Part shown: positions 30,680 to 41,000 of the stretch, piece after piece | How positions within the stretch are numbered: position 1 is the first letter of the stretch | Layout of the letters: every line of letters begins with the position of its first letter | NCBI RefSeq assembly: GCF_030445035.2 | Contig: NC_080704.1 | Span: 28,386,200-28,450,199, forward strand | Direction: 5' to 3' | Origin: Dasypus novemcinctus | Lineage: Eukaryota > Chordata > Mammalia > Cingulata > Dasypodidae | DNA length: 64,000 nucleotides | Program-made: the position numbers and the translations under genes | The notes under the pieces: model-generated | The model's input: the letters and a program-made list of their open reading frames with translations, nothing else | Database searches by the model: none | Told to the model about the DNA's origin: nothing

Positions 30680-31600
30680 GGGCTGGCTTCTGTGGGTAGG
30701 ATGGTGTGTACCCCACACAGAGAGTTGTAAACAAAGAGCTGCTGATTTAAAGTCTGGGACACCAGGCAAAAATATCCAGAAAGGGCGTTTTACTCTCTGC
30801 CAACTATGAAAGGGACTGATCATCAAAGAAAAAGTTCCTGTCCATTTTTCACCTTTTCTCTTCAAAAAAGAGTGAAAAATATGGCCTATTTAGGTATGAG
30901 GCAGGCATCAGGGATGGGGAGGGAAAGGGGAAAGGAGAGGGTTGGTCAAGGACTTTCGTTTCCCCAGGCGGCCCGCTCCCACTTGGCATGTGTTGAGTCC
31001 TGGCTTTCCTCTCAGACAGGGCCTTGTTTCTGGAGGTTTCCTCTGCATTCCCAGGCACCTGTCTCCCACCTTCCAAGCATCCCGTCTGCCAGGTTTGGCT
31101 CCCACTGTTGAGAATGCAAAGTAGCTCACCCGGAAGTGATTTATCCAAGACAGGAAGGGCAACTGGCCCAGGAAATGCTGCCCATCGAGCCCACCAAGAC
31201 TTATCTCTGGCCTGTTTCTCCTCCCCCTCCTTTCTTCTCCTGTGTTTGGGTTGAAGCATTTTGAAGTTATTTGTGTAAAGGAAATGACACTAGAGTAACC
31301 TTTTTAGCGCATGATACTAAAGGAAGATTGAGCCATAACGTTGAAAATTGTGACATTCCTATGAGAGCAATATCAAATTGCTTGAACACATTTCGAAGGC
31401 ATCGTTGGTGTTGTCTGTACTGGTGAGTGAAACAAAGGATTCACAGCATGTCGCTTTTAATACAAAATATGCCCATAATCAAGACTTTCAGCTGTTAAAG
31501 AGGAGAGGAGAAAGGGAGAAGGTGAACTGGTAACAGAGGGGCGAGGAATAGAGAAGACAGAAGGGCGGCGCCCTGGAGCAGACCAGCCCGGCGACAAGCA
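30680..31600. other. No gene recognised
   Basis: Unique-looking sequence between the pyrimidine tract and a MIR. 31260-31500 is AT-rich and repeat-free. No exon or repeat identified. Confidence 0.4.
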
Positions 31601-31619
31601 CCAATTGTCTTGAGTGCTC

Positions 31620-31950
31620 GGGGCGTGCCGTTGTGCCTGGTGCTTCTCTCACTGCTCAGTTAATTCTCCCAATGACCTAGGAGGTGGGTTCTGAAAGTCT
31701 TACTTCCCTGGAGACCCCTCAGTCCAGGGCGAGCTGGGACAGCTGGTCACAGCGGAGAAGTAGTTGGGCCAAGGTGACCCGGCTGGAACCAGGTCGTGAC
31801 CCCAGGGGGGCTGACTCCGGAGTCTGTTGCCCTTAGCCTCCAAGAACGCTGCCCATTTTACAGCCAGGCAACCCGAGGGACACGGAGAGACGGAATGATG
31901 TGTCCACTGTCACATGGCCTGCTGCTGGCAGGCAGGAGGCTACAAGTTGG
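31620..31950 (-). repeat. MIR SINE fragment (reverse)
   Basis: The reverse MIR signature is visible: 'cagttaattctcccaatgac', 'ctaggaggtgggt', 'cccattttacagccaggcaa' and 'gtccactgtcacatggcctg'. It appears stretched by an internal insertion of about 100 bp. Confidence 0.6.
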
Positions 31951-32970
31951 GACTGGGAACGACACCCCCTTTCTACTCTCGGTTACCTCCCCCAAAAGGT
32001 TTTTTGCTGCAAAGAAGGTGGCTTTAAAGATGTTAAAGATAGAAGTAAGGGGCCCCCAAATTCAGATAACATCCAAGGGAGAGAAGTTTACCATATTTGG
32101 ATACGTACATCACTACCTGGCAGTCTTAGATCATGTAGGGAAGGGACGTCACCTAGATTGTCCACATAATTTATAATGAAAGACAATTTAAAAGTTGCAA
32201 TAAGCACACAAAGAAAATAATTATATGGAACACACAGCCATTAGGGCAGGGAACATTTTAACTCTCTCAAGCATTTGGTATATCGTTCTGATACCATTAA
32301 TTGCTCAATACTACAAGCATCATTCCGCCTCCCGCCATCCTCAAAACTGGCAGCCCCCTGCAGAATTCAGTGTTTCCCAACAGCTTCTTGAGGGTCCTCC
32401 GGGCACAACTGTGAGACCCAGTTACATTGTGTGCAACTGGTTTTTAAAGCAGGCTGTGGGCTGGGCATTGGCCAGAAAGAACATGCTCTCTTTTGGAACA
32501 CAGCTCATTGGAAAAATACAGCTTGACATCAATAAAAATAATCACTGTTTGATGTCTTTCTTATAATTATAGGTCATCGCTCGGCCAGACTTCACAGTTA
32601 GCAGGGTTGCAATCTGGCCTCTGTCAGGCGGAAGCGGGAGCCTCGCCGCTCCGGGTCCTGGCGGCCATCGTGAATGCCAGAAGCTTATGCACAACTTCGG
32701 GGAAGAAAACATTTTGGAAATGACAAGAAAACTGTGAGGGAGTCGCAACCATAAACAACACATGTGCTAAGGAGTAGAGACTTATGCAGTGCGAAAAGAG
32801 GGCAGGTGGAGCGTGTTCTCAGTTCTTTAAATGTGAAGAAAACATTGGGCTGACTCCATGCTGGTGCTGCAGAGCTGATTGTTTTTGCTTTGGTTAACAC
32901 ACCCACCCCGGGCTGTGTGAAGATCAGGGCTGGACGAGCCAAAGGGTCCTGAGAAAAAAGGTGAACAGCT
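31951..32970. other. No feature recognised
   Basis: Mixed-composition intergenic DNA. Small open frames (for example 31796-32176 +) have no family resemblance I can see. Confidence 0.4.
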
Positions 32971-32979
32971 GTGGCTCTT

Positions 32980-33330
32980 GTCAAGTACAAGTTTTTGATC
33001 TGTTGCTTGCTCATTCCTCCATACTGGACATTTGTATTACTGTGCATAACGTTGTGGGGACAACCTTCTTCCACCTAATTGTTATGCTTTGGCAATGTTT
33101 CCTAACCACATCCGCTCCCGTGGCAATAGTTCCTTTAAATAATTTCCTAAGAGTGGGGTTACTGATTAAAGAGCGTGAACAGTTTAATGTCTCTTGAAAT
33201 ATTGCCAACAATTTCTCCAACTGGCTGAAACAACCCACACCACTAGTGATACATGATTACACCAATTTTACCACAGCCTTGTCAACATCATGTGTTAGGG
33301 GGGTTTTCCTTCAAAATTTGGTGATTTAAG
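32980..33330 (+). repeat. L1M-type LINE fragment
   Basis: Diverged L1M 3'-region words: 'agtggggttactgattaaag', 'gaaatattgccaac' and 'ttaccacagccttgtcaaca'. It is ancient and carries no open frame. Confidence 0.55.
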
Positions 33331-33626
33331 TAGCTCTTCTAACTCCAAGCTCAGTAACCGTCTCCCTCACCGTAATGATTCTATCTCTTGCCTTTCTGAA
33401 TTGCTGGTAAGATGGCAAGGATAAAGAAGGAAGGGATTCCCAAGGCAGTGGCCATCTCCCATGCCTTAGGAGGTTTCTGAAGGTATCTCTGGCAGTATGT
33501 GCATTGTTTAGGAACTTGGGCTCTGGAATCATCGAGACTTGGTTCAGAAACCATTTTTTCCACTTCCTGGCTTTGTGGTCTTGGGTAATCCAATTTAGAC
33601 TCTTAAGATTTAGCATCAGGAACAGA

Positions 33627-33862
33627 TGTGGCTCGAGCGGTTGAGTGCCTGCTTCCCACACGGAAGGTGCCGGGTTCAGTTCCTGGTGCCTCCTAAAAAC
33701 AAAACAAAACAAAACACCCCCCAAAACAACAAGCAAACAAATGAAAAACTAACTCAGGGAAGTCAGTGTGGCTCAGGGGTTGAGTGCCGGCTTCTCACAT
33801 ACAAGGTCCCAGGTTCAATCCCCAGCCCTGGTACCTAAAAAAAAAAAAAAAAAAAAAAAAGA
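33627..33862 (+). repeat. Dimeric DAS-type tRNA-derived SINE
   Basis: Two tRNA-like monomers, each with A/B-box-like parts ('gtggctcgagcggttgagtg'...'ccgggttcagttcc' and 'gtggctcaggggttgagtgc'...'cccaggttcaatccc'), separated by an aaaac-rich linker and ending in about 24 A. The direct repeat aagattta flanks it (33605 region and directly after the tail), consistent with target-site duplication. Confidence 0.8.
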
Positions 33863-33904
33863 TTTAACTTCCTCACCTGAGAAGTAGGGGTGATAAAAGC
33901 ACTT

Positions 33905-34012
33905 GCTGCTCAACAATGTGAATGTAATACTACTAAACTGTACACTTGAAAGTGGTTAAAATGCAAAATTTTGAGATGTATATATGTTACTGCAATGAAA
34001 AGTTTAAAAAAG
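33905..34012 (+). repeat. L1 3'-end fragment
   Basis: Typical L1M/L1ME tail words: 'aatgtgaatgtaatactact', 'aactgtacacttgaaagtgg' and 'ttaaaatgcaaaatttt', ending in an A-rich tail. It is inserted in the MIR described above. Confidence 0.65.
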
Positions 34013-34064
34013 TACCTACTGCATAGTGATACATTGTAGATACTAAATAAAAGTTAGCTTATAT

Positions 34065-35010
34065 TGTGTGATATGTGAATGCCAAAATCCACATTATTTT
34101 ACATACATTTTTGAATACGCATGCCGTTATTTCTATGGAATATTGATTTGGGACTGGAATTGCTCCATTAAAAGATATGTGTACAGTTTAAGTTTTATAG
34201 ACAGTGACAAAATACCCTGTTGGGGATTGAGTCATATTGCCCACAAAAGGAACCCCTCCCTGTTCCTGTGGGTGTGACGTCATATGTAAATAGGATTTTG
34301 AAGATGTTATTAGGGTTAAGGGGTTGCCCAAATTTGTTAATGGTGGGTCTTAATTCAAGATGGCGGAAGTCCCTTATACCGAAGGGAATTGTATAGAGAC
34401 AAAGAAGCCATGGGAAGGAGCCAGAAGCCCGAAGTCAACAGAACCTGGAAGAGAAAGCAGAAGACTCTGCCATGTGCATTGCCGTGTGACAGAAGAGCCA
34501 GGAGCCCCACAGATTGCCCGCTGGCCAGCATCTAGCCTCTGAAACCACGAGCCAATCAATTTCCGTTGTTAAACCAACCCATTGAGTGGTGTTTGTTTTA
34601 GCAACTAGGAAACAAAAACATACCTTTTGAAAAGATCACTCCATCTTACACTCCTACCAACAATCTTGTAAAATGTGGACAGCTTGATGAGCAGAGTCTT
34701 AATCGCTTTTTATTGTTTTTAATGTGCATTTCTTTCACTATTAGCGAGGTCAAGCATTTTTTCACGTGACAGTTTTGGCCCAATGTATTTTCTCTTCTAT
34801 GAATTCTGTTCTAAACTGCTGGTTAATTTTGTGCACAGATTGTTTTACCCATGTTAGTATGGTTTAAAAGTTTACTAGGGCTTTATGAAGTGCTGGCATG
34901 AGAATTACTGAGAGATTATCATTAGCCTTTCTCTGGTTGCCTTTAGATTCTAAACATAATGACCAGTGTCTCTTTTCATGAGTTTTATATAGCAACGACC
35001 CTCTCTCAGT
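34065..35010 (+). repeat. L1M-type LINE interrupted by an LTR
   Basis: Left part 34065-34205 ('ccattaaaagatatgtgtac', 'ttttatagacagtgacaaaa') and right part 34625-35010 ('cttacactcctaccaacaat', 'gtgcatttctttcactatta') join as one old L1M 3' region. The solo LTR lies between them. Confidence 0.55.
34206..34622 (+). repeat. Solo LTR-like repeat
   Basis: It starts 'tgttggggattgagtcatat' and ends near 'gttttagcaactaggaaaca', with 'aatttccgttgttaaaccaa' before the end, as in mammalian ERV/MaLR-type LTRs. No internal viral genes are present. The family name is not assigned. Confidence 0.55.
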
Positions 35011-35059
35011 CTGTTAGATGGTTTGTCTTGAAGGGGCGCGAGACAAAGACTGCTAATTG

Positions 35060-35505
35060 CCTCCAAATATCCATTCTTCTGGTGATGGATTAAAATGGGC
35101 TGAACATTCTGCCACTCCCCTCACAGAGAAGTGAAGTTTATTTCTCCTCCTCTTGAATTTGGACGGGCTCCGCGACTGCTTTGGCCAGTAAAAGGTGGTG
35201 AAGCGACATCATGCCTGAGCTTCAAGGTGGCCTGGAAGCTTTTGCTTTGTGCTTCTGGCCACCTGTTGGAGAGAGAGCGCTCACATGGAGAGACCACATG
35301 GGGAAGAGGGGCTCTGAGAGCAAGACGAGAGGAGAGAGGCCCAAGGATCTCAGAATCTTAGTTGATTGCAAATACATGAGATCTCAAGTGAGACCGGCAG
35401 AAGAACTGCCCAGCTGAGCTATTTATATATTTTTGGTGGTTGTTATGTTAAGCCACTAAGTTTTAGGGTGCCTTATTAGGCAACAATAGATAACCAAAAT
35501 GCTCC
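35060..35505 (+). repeat. MLT1/MaLR-type solo LTR
   Basis: It ends 'taagccactaagttttaggg' and 'aggcaacaatagataaccaa', the characteristic MLT1-like 3' end, preceded by 'gcccagctgagctattt'. Diverged and without coding sequence. Confidence 0.6.
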
Positions 35506-35514
35506 CTCTGTCCT

Positions 35515-35830
35515 TTAGTAACAAAACCCTGATTTTTATCTGGGCACATGGTAGCAGAACTGAAAGACCACATTTCTTGGCTTCCTTTTTAGGGAGGAGT
35601 GGCCAGCTTGACTCAGTTCTGGACAAGTTCTGGATAAATGTGTCGTTTCCAAGAAATTTCCTTAAACAAGAGAAGGCAGGTTCTTTTCTCCACTCCCCAA
35701 ATTTGCTGCCTGGCATAGATGTGATGGCTGGAGCTCTAGCAGTCATATTGAACCATGATGGCAAGAACTACATTCTAGGGATGGCAGAGTGGTGAGCTCA
35801 AAGGAGTCTGAATCACTGGCAATCTTATAA
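35515..35830 (+). repeat. Ancient interspersed repeat, family unnamed
   Basis: Words such as 'gaccacatttcttggcttcc', 'ggaggagtggccagcttgac' and 'gggatggcagagtgg' recur in many mammalian genomes. A second, related copy is at 44610-44910. I cannot name the family with confidence. Confidence 0.4.
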
Positions 35831-36045
35831 AGCTACCATACTCCTGCCCTGAACATCCTACTTTTACATACACACACACACCCATATGAGAAATAAACAT
35901 ATTCTCTGATTTAAGCTATTGTCTTCCTTTTGTCCTCTATTCTATGCAGCTGAACTTAATCCTAATCAATATAGGGCAAGACCAAATTCCATCATGAAAC
36001 ACCTTACCTTGCCTTAGCCAAATGGCCTATGTCACAATAATTAAT

Positions 36046-36245
36046 TTTTTAATATATATTTTTTATTAGAGAAGTTGTGAGCAAAACAATCATATAATGT
36101 TCAGAATCACCCCTCCATTAGCACCTTACATTGTTGTGGAACATTTGTTACAGGTTATGAATGAACATTGTTAGATTATTACTACTAAGTGTGATCCATA
36201 GCGTACCTTTGGTATATTTTTCCCATACCCACCCCCCAATAATTA
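36046..36245. repeat. LINE-like fragment (xenarthran L1-type)
   Basis: It shares a diagnostic block with 61205-61380: 'ttttattagagaagttgtga', then 'acattgttgtggaacatttgttaca' in shortened form, then the 'attatgaatgaacattgtta' region. The two copies show it is an interspersed repeat; an L1 3' origin is probable but not certain. Confidence 0.5.
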
Positions 36246-36249
36246 ATTG

Positions 36250-36760
36250 TCTACTATATAGGAACCCTGCATCAGGGTAGTGAGCAAAACCAGACATGAC
36301 CCCTGCCACCATGGAGCTTCTAGTTAATCAAATAATCACAAATTAAATGGAAAACTGTTAACTCTGACAAACCCTTGAAGGACAGACTCATGGCACCAGA
36401 GGAGCCTATAATGTGGCTTTTGCTGAGTCAAGGAGGTCAGGGACAGGAAGTGACACTTGAGCTGAGGTCTGAAAGTGAGGCTTGAGTTAACTCAGTAGAG
36501 AGGGTAGGGAAGAAGGGCATTCTGGGTGGCAGTGGAAGCACATACAAAGGTCCTGTGGCAGGAGGGAGCATGGCAGGTATAATGGACAGAAAGATTTTGT
36601 GGCTGGAGTGGGGAGAATGTGGTGAGTTCGGTGTGCATGAGGGTGGCAATTGGGAGGACCACTAGATCAGGTTTGTGAGTTTGGTCTCTGTTCTAAAAGC
36701 ACTGGAAAGTTACTGAAGGTTTTTAGCTGGCGAGTGGCAGTGGTCCAAAAGAGAAGATGG
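36250..36760 (+). repeat. Ancient interspersed repeat, family unnamed
   Basis: Contains 'caggaagtgacacttgagct', 'gaggtctgaaagtgaggctt' and 'acaaaggtcctgtggcagga', a word order common to an old mammalian interspersed element. A second piece of the same type seems to lie at 45290-46760. Confidence 0.4.
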
Positions 36761-36839
36761 TAGTGGAGGAGACAGAGAGAAGTCAAAAGATTCAAGAGCT
36801 ATTTCTGGCTCTCACTCCTGTGCTTGGGCAGATATATAT

Positions 36840-37460
36840 AAATATATTAGTCAGCCAAAGGGGTGCTGATGTAAAGTACCAGAAATCTGTTGGCTTTTAT
36901 AAAGGGTATTTATTTGGGGTAGATGCTTACAATCACAAGGCCCTAAAGAGTCCACCTCAAGGTACCCTAAGAGGTACTTCCTCACCAAAGTCTGATGCCA
37001 CATGTTGAAGCAAAATGGCAGGTGATATCTGTGAGGGTCAGCCTCCCTCTTCCTCTTAAGGCTCCATGGCCTGGGTTTTTCCTATCTCAGCTATAGGCTG
37101 GAGGGCTCATTTCTTTCCAGGCTTCTCAGTTGCTCAGGGCTCTGGTCTCTTCAGCAGCAAACGATCAGGTGAATGGCTCAGCTTTCTCTCAGGGGCTGCA
37201 GGATCAAAGATCTCTCCTCTGCTATGTCTTTTCCTATGTAGCCAGTGTGTGAGTGGCCATTTCTATAGCCCACCCAGGGGACTCAACCCTGAGTCACCCT
37301 AATGACATGAATGAATCAAAGCCCTAATCTTGATTTACTCATGTAAACTTAAACCTTTGAATTTAATGCAATCAAAGGGTATCATGCCTAGAGGTACAGA
37401 CCAGTTTACAAACATAATCAGTATCTCTTTTTGGAATTCATAAATAATATCAAACTGCCA
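36840..37460. repeat. Interspersed repeat candidate, unclassified
   Basis: A ~600-bp block beginning 'attagtcagccaaaggggtg' and ending 'atatcaaactgccacaag'. It resembles sequence I associate with repeated elements in xenarthran genomes. No terminal inverted repeat or coding frame could be confirmed by eye. Confidence 0.35.
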
Positions 37461-37948
37461 CAAGAATCAATAGGTTGAATTGAAGCAATAATATAATTCT
37501 CAACTTTTTTTTCTCTCTGAAATCAGGCAAATTTGTTAGAATGTGGATTGAACTGCATGTGACTCAGGGACGATCATGGCTTTAACAAGTTGGAAGCTGA
37601 TTTCTCTTTTATATAAAAGCCTGAGCGGATATGGTGGTTTTCCTCCAGGAAGTCATCGAGGTCCTAGGCTCCTTCCATCTCTGCCATCTATAGGGGATTT
37701 TCTTCATTTATATGACTCAAGATGGCTCACAGCCGCATCACACTCCAGCCATTGGGAAGGGAGGAGAGGCCCCATTCCTTCCCTTTTAGGGCATGATTGG
37801 GAAGTTGCACGCATTGCTCCTTCATATCGCTCACTGACCAGAACTTCCACATGTCACACCAGCTGCAAGGGAGGCTTCTAGCCGTATTATTAATATTTAT
37901 TGTGGACAGCCATGGGCCTGGCTAACACTCTAGAGCCTAGCCCTATAG
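37461..37948. other. No feature recognised
   Basis: Short intergenic stretch before the array. Nothing identified. Confidence 0.4.
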
Positions 37949-38038
37949 ACTAGGGGATGGAAAACTATGCTGGGGGGCCAAATCCTTCCGCGCCCATTCT
38001 TTTACCATATGGTCTATAGCTGCTTTTGTACCACAAGG
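37949..38038 (-). repeat. hAT-type DNA transposon fragment at the left edge of the tandem array
   Basis: Reads 'ggggatggaaaactatgctg', then 'ggggggccaaatcc', then 'gcccattcttttaccatatg' and 'gtctatagctgcttttgtac'. This is the reverse of the element seen complete at 54438-54660. It is cut off where the 42-bp-type repeats begin. Confidence 0.6.
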
Positions 38039-41000
38039 GCCCTCTGTTCCCCAGTAACTGGGCAGGATGGGGACCAGTAGGATGCTCCAGTTCACTAGTA
38101 TCAGGGACAGGCACATTGGGGGAAAGGGCCCCGGAGTAACCACGTGCCGGCACTAGTTTCCACAGAACGTGGGTAGGCTAGGGCCTGGAAGACCACTCCA
38201 GACCCTGGGCAACGATAGCCTGGTGGCCAAAAGGGTCCCTGGGGACACCAGCATGCAGGCAGGAAGATGGCAGGAAGGGCTTCTGGTCCTGTTTGCCAGC
38301 ACCCAGGTGAGCAGGTAGCTGGAAAGGCCTCCTGGGAACCAGCACAGCCCAGACAGTAACTGCAAAGGCTCTTGGTCACACAGCACATAAGCATGCTGAT
38401 GGCGGGAAGGGCTCACAGGAACCCATTGGGTGATGGATGGCCAGAAGGACTCCTGGGCACCGGCATGCAGGACAGGCCAAAGGGGCTCTCCTCTCCACAG
38501 CAGGTGGACGGGCCGGGTGGAAAGGACCTGTGGAACACTGGCCTGTGGGCAGCCTGGTGTCCGGAAAGCACAGGCCAGAGGGTGACTGGAGGGCTTTTTT
38601 TCCATGGCACACATGCACTCTGATGGCTAGAAGGGTATTTGGTTCCCAATCATATGGGCAGGCTGGTGGCCAGAAGGCTCAGGTCCCGTTTGCCAGATCA
38701 GAGGAGGCAAGTAGCAGGGGATCAGTGAGCTGGAAGGAAGGTGGCCTAAAGGACTCCTTCTTCTATAGCATGTGAGTGGCCTGGGACCAAAATGACCCAC
38801 GGAACCCTAGCAGGTGGGCAGGCTGATGACCAGAAGTGTCCCTGGACCCCAGGATGCACAGAAGGAGCAGTGGCTGAAAGGGCTCTCATTTCCTCAATGC
38901 ATGGCAGGCCTGGGGTCTGAAGGGCTCTGGCTCTACAGCACATGAGGCCTGGGCTATGGCCAGGGGGCTCTCATTTTCACTGCACATGGGCAATAAGAAG
39001 GCCAGTGAGACCCCTGCTTACCCAGGAAGCTGGCAGGTTGAGGGCCAAAATGACCCACTGAACTGTAACTGGCAGTGGGGGTAACTAGAGAGGCCCCAAA
39101 GTACAATAGCACTTGGGAAGGATGGTGGCTGACAGGCCTCTCGCTTGCCATAAGGGCTCTTAGCTTGGCACCGTGAGAGGCCCATAAGTGGCCTAATAGG
39201 CTCCATTTCCTTCACATGTGGGCAGGTTGAGGGCCAGAATGGCTCTTGGTTGCCTAACACATGGGCAAGCTGGGGATCTAAATGACCCACGGCCAACCCT
39301 ACTGGGTGGACAGGTTGGCAGCCAGAAAAGCTTTCCTGGACACCAGCCTACATGGGAAGGATGGTGGTCAACAGGGCTCTCACTTCCCCAGCACGGAGGT
39401 AGGTCTTTGGCCTGAAGGGTTCATGCTCAGCTGACCTTGAGGTCCACTTTGTGGTGAAGGGCCTCTCACTTCCATTGCATGTTGAAGCGGGTTGGTGGCT
39501 GGGATGGCCATCTTTTAGCTAAAATGCTGGCAGGCCCTAGGTCGAAATGACCTGCGGAACCATAGAAAGCAGGCCGGCTTGTTGCTGGGGCTTCCTGGGC
39601 ATCAACTTGTGTGAAAAGGACGGTGGCCCAAAGGGCTCTCAATTCCTCAATCCTTGAGCAGGCCACTCGCTTGAAGGGCTCAAGCTCATCTGCCCTTGAG
39701 CCCACATGGTGGTGATAGGCCTTTCACTTCCAGGACACCTGTGCAGGCTGATGACTGGAATGACACTCTGGTAGCTAAGATGGTGGCAACCGGAGGCCAA
39801 AACGACCTGCGGAACCCTAAAGAGTAGGCAAGTTGGCTACCGGAAGGGTCCCCCTACACCAGCGTGTGTGAGAAAGTTGGCAGCCGAAAGGGCTCTAGCT
39901 TCCTCGGTGCACTGTCAGAGTGATGGCCGAAGGGTTCTCAACTCTGCATGGTGCAAGGTGTTGGGTGGAAGGTTGAGGGCAGTGTGGGTCTTATTTTCCC
40001 CAAACACTTGCGGGGTGGGGCCAAAATGATTTTGGGAACTCTCGTGGGTGGGCAGGTTATTGATCGGAAAGATCTTTGGGACGCCCATCCCCTGGAAGGA
40101 TGGTGGCTGAAAGAGCTCACACTTTCTCAGCACATGGACAAGCAGTTGGTGTGACGGGTTCATGGCTCAGCTGTCCTTGAGACCCAGTTTGTGGTGAAAG
40201 CTTCTCATTTCCATAGCACATGTGCAGGTGGGCGGCTGGAATGGCCCTCTGTTAGCTAAAATGTTAGCCATCTGGAGGCCAAATTAACAAGCGGAACCAT
40301 TGAGTGGAGGCCGACTGTCAACCGGAAGAATTCCCAGTCACGAACCTGCGCGGCAAGGACGGTGGCCCATAGGGCTCTAGCTTCCTCAGTGCACGGTCAG
40401 CATGAAGGCTAGAAGGGGTCTTGGTTCTGCATCGTGTGAATCCTTAAGGTGGCCAAATGAACTCTTGCTTGCATAATACGCGGGCAGGTTGAGGGCAGGA
40501 ATGGGTCTTGTTTTCGCTAGACACTTGTAGAGAGGGGGACAACATAATTAACGGAATCCTAGAGTGAAAGCATGTTGTAGGCCGGAAGATTCTCGGACGG
40601 TGGCCGACAAGGCTCTCACTTTCTCAGCATGTGGGCAGGTCGTTTGCCTAAAAGGCTCATGCTCCAATGCCTTTCAGGCCCACAGGGTGGTAAAAGTCTT
40701 CTCATTTCCATAGCACGTGTGGTGGCTGACTGCTGTAATAGCCCTCTGTCAGCTAAAATCTGGTGGGCCAAAGTTTGAAATGACCTGCGGAATCCTAGAG
40801 AAAAGGCTGGTTGTTGCCTGTAAGAATTCTCGGACACCAGCCTGAGTGGGAAGGACGGTGGCTGAAATGGTTCTAGTTTCCTCAGTACACGGTCAGAGCG
40901 AGGGCTGGAAGGGCTCTCGGCTCTGCATCATATGAGAGCCATAAGGTGGTCACACGGGCTCTTGTTTGCACAACACATGGGCAGGTTGAGGGCTTTATGG

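Larger units (their letters stand above)
33500..34065 (+). repeat. MIR SINE split by a DAS SINE and an L1 3' end
   Basis: MIR pieces at 33500-33610 ('gggctctggaatcatcgaga', 'ttccacttcctggctttgtg'), 33865-33905 ('acttcctcacctgagaagta') and 34012-34065 ('gtacctactgcatagtgata') read as one element. It is interrupted by a dimeric tRNA SINE and then by a short L1 3' tail. Confidence 0.65.

Noticed and set aside
30379..30865. Glu/Gly/Arg/Lys-repeat proteins
   Set aside because: They are translations of a (ttcc)n microsatellite.
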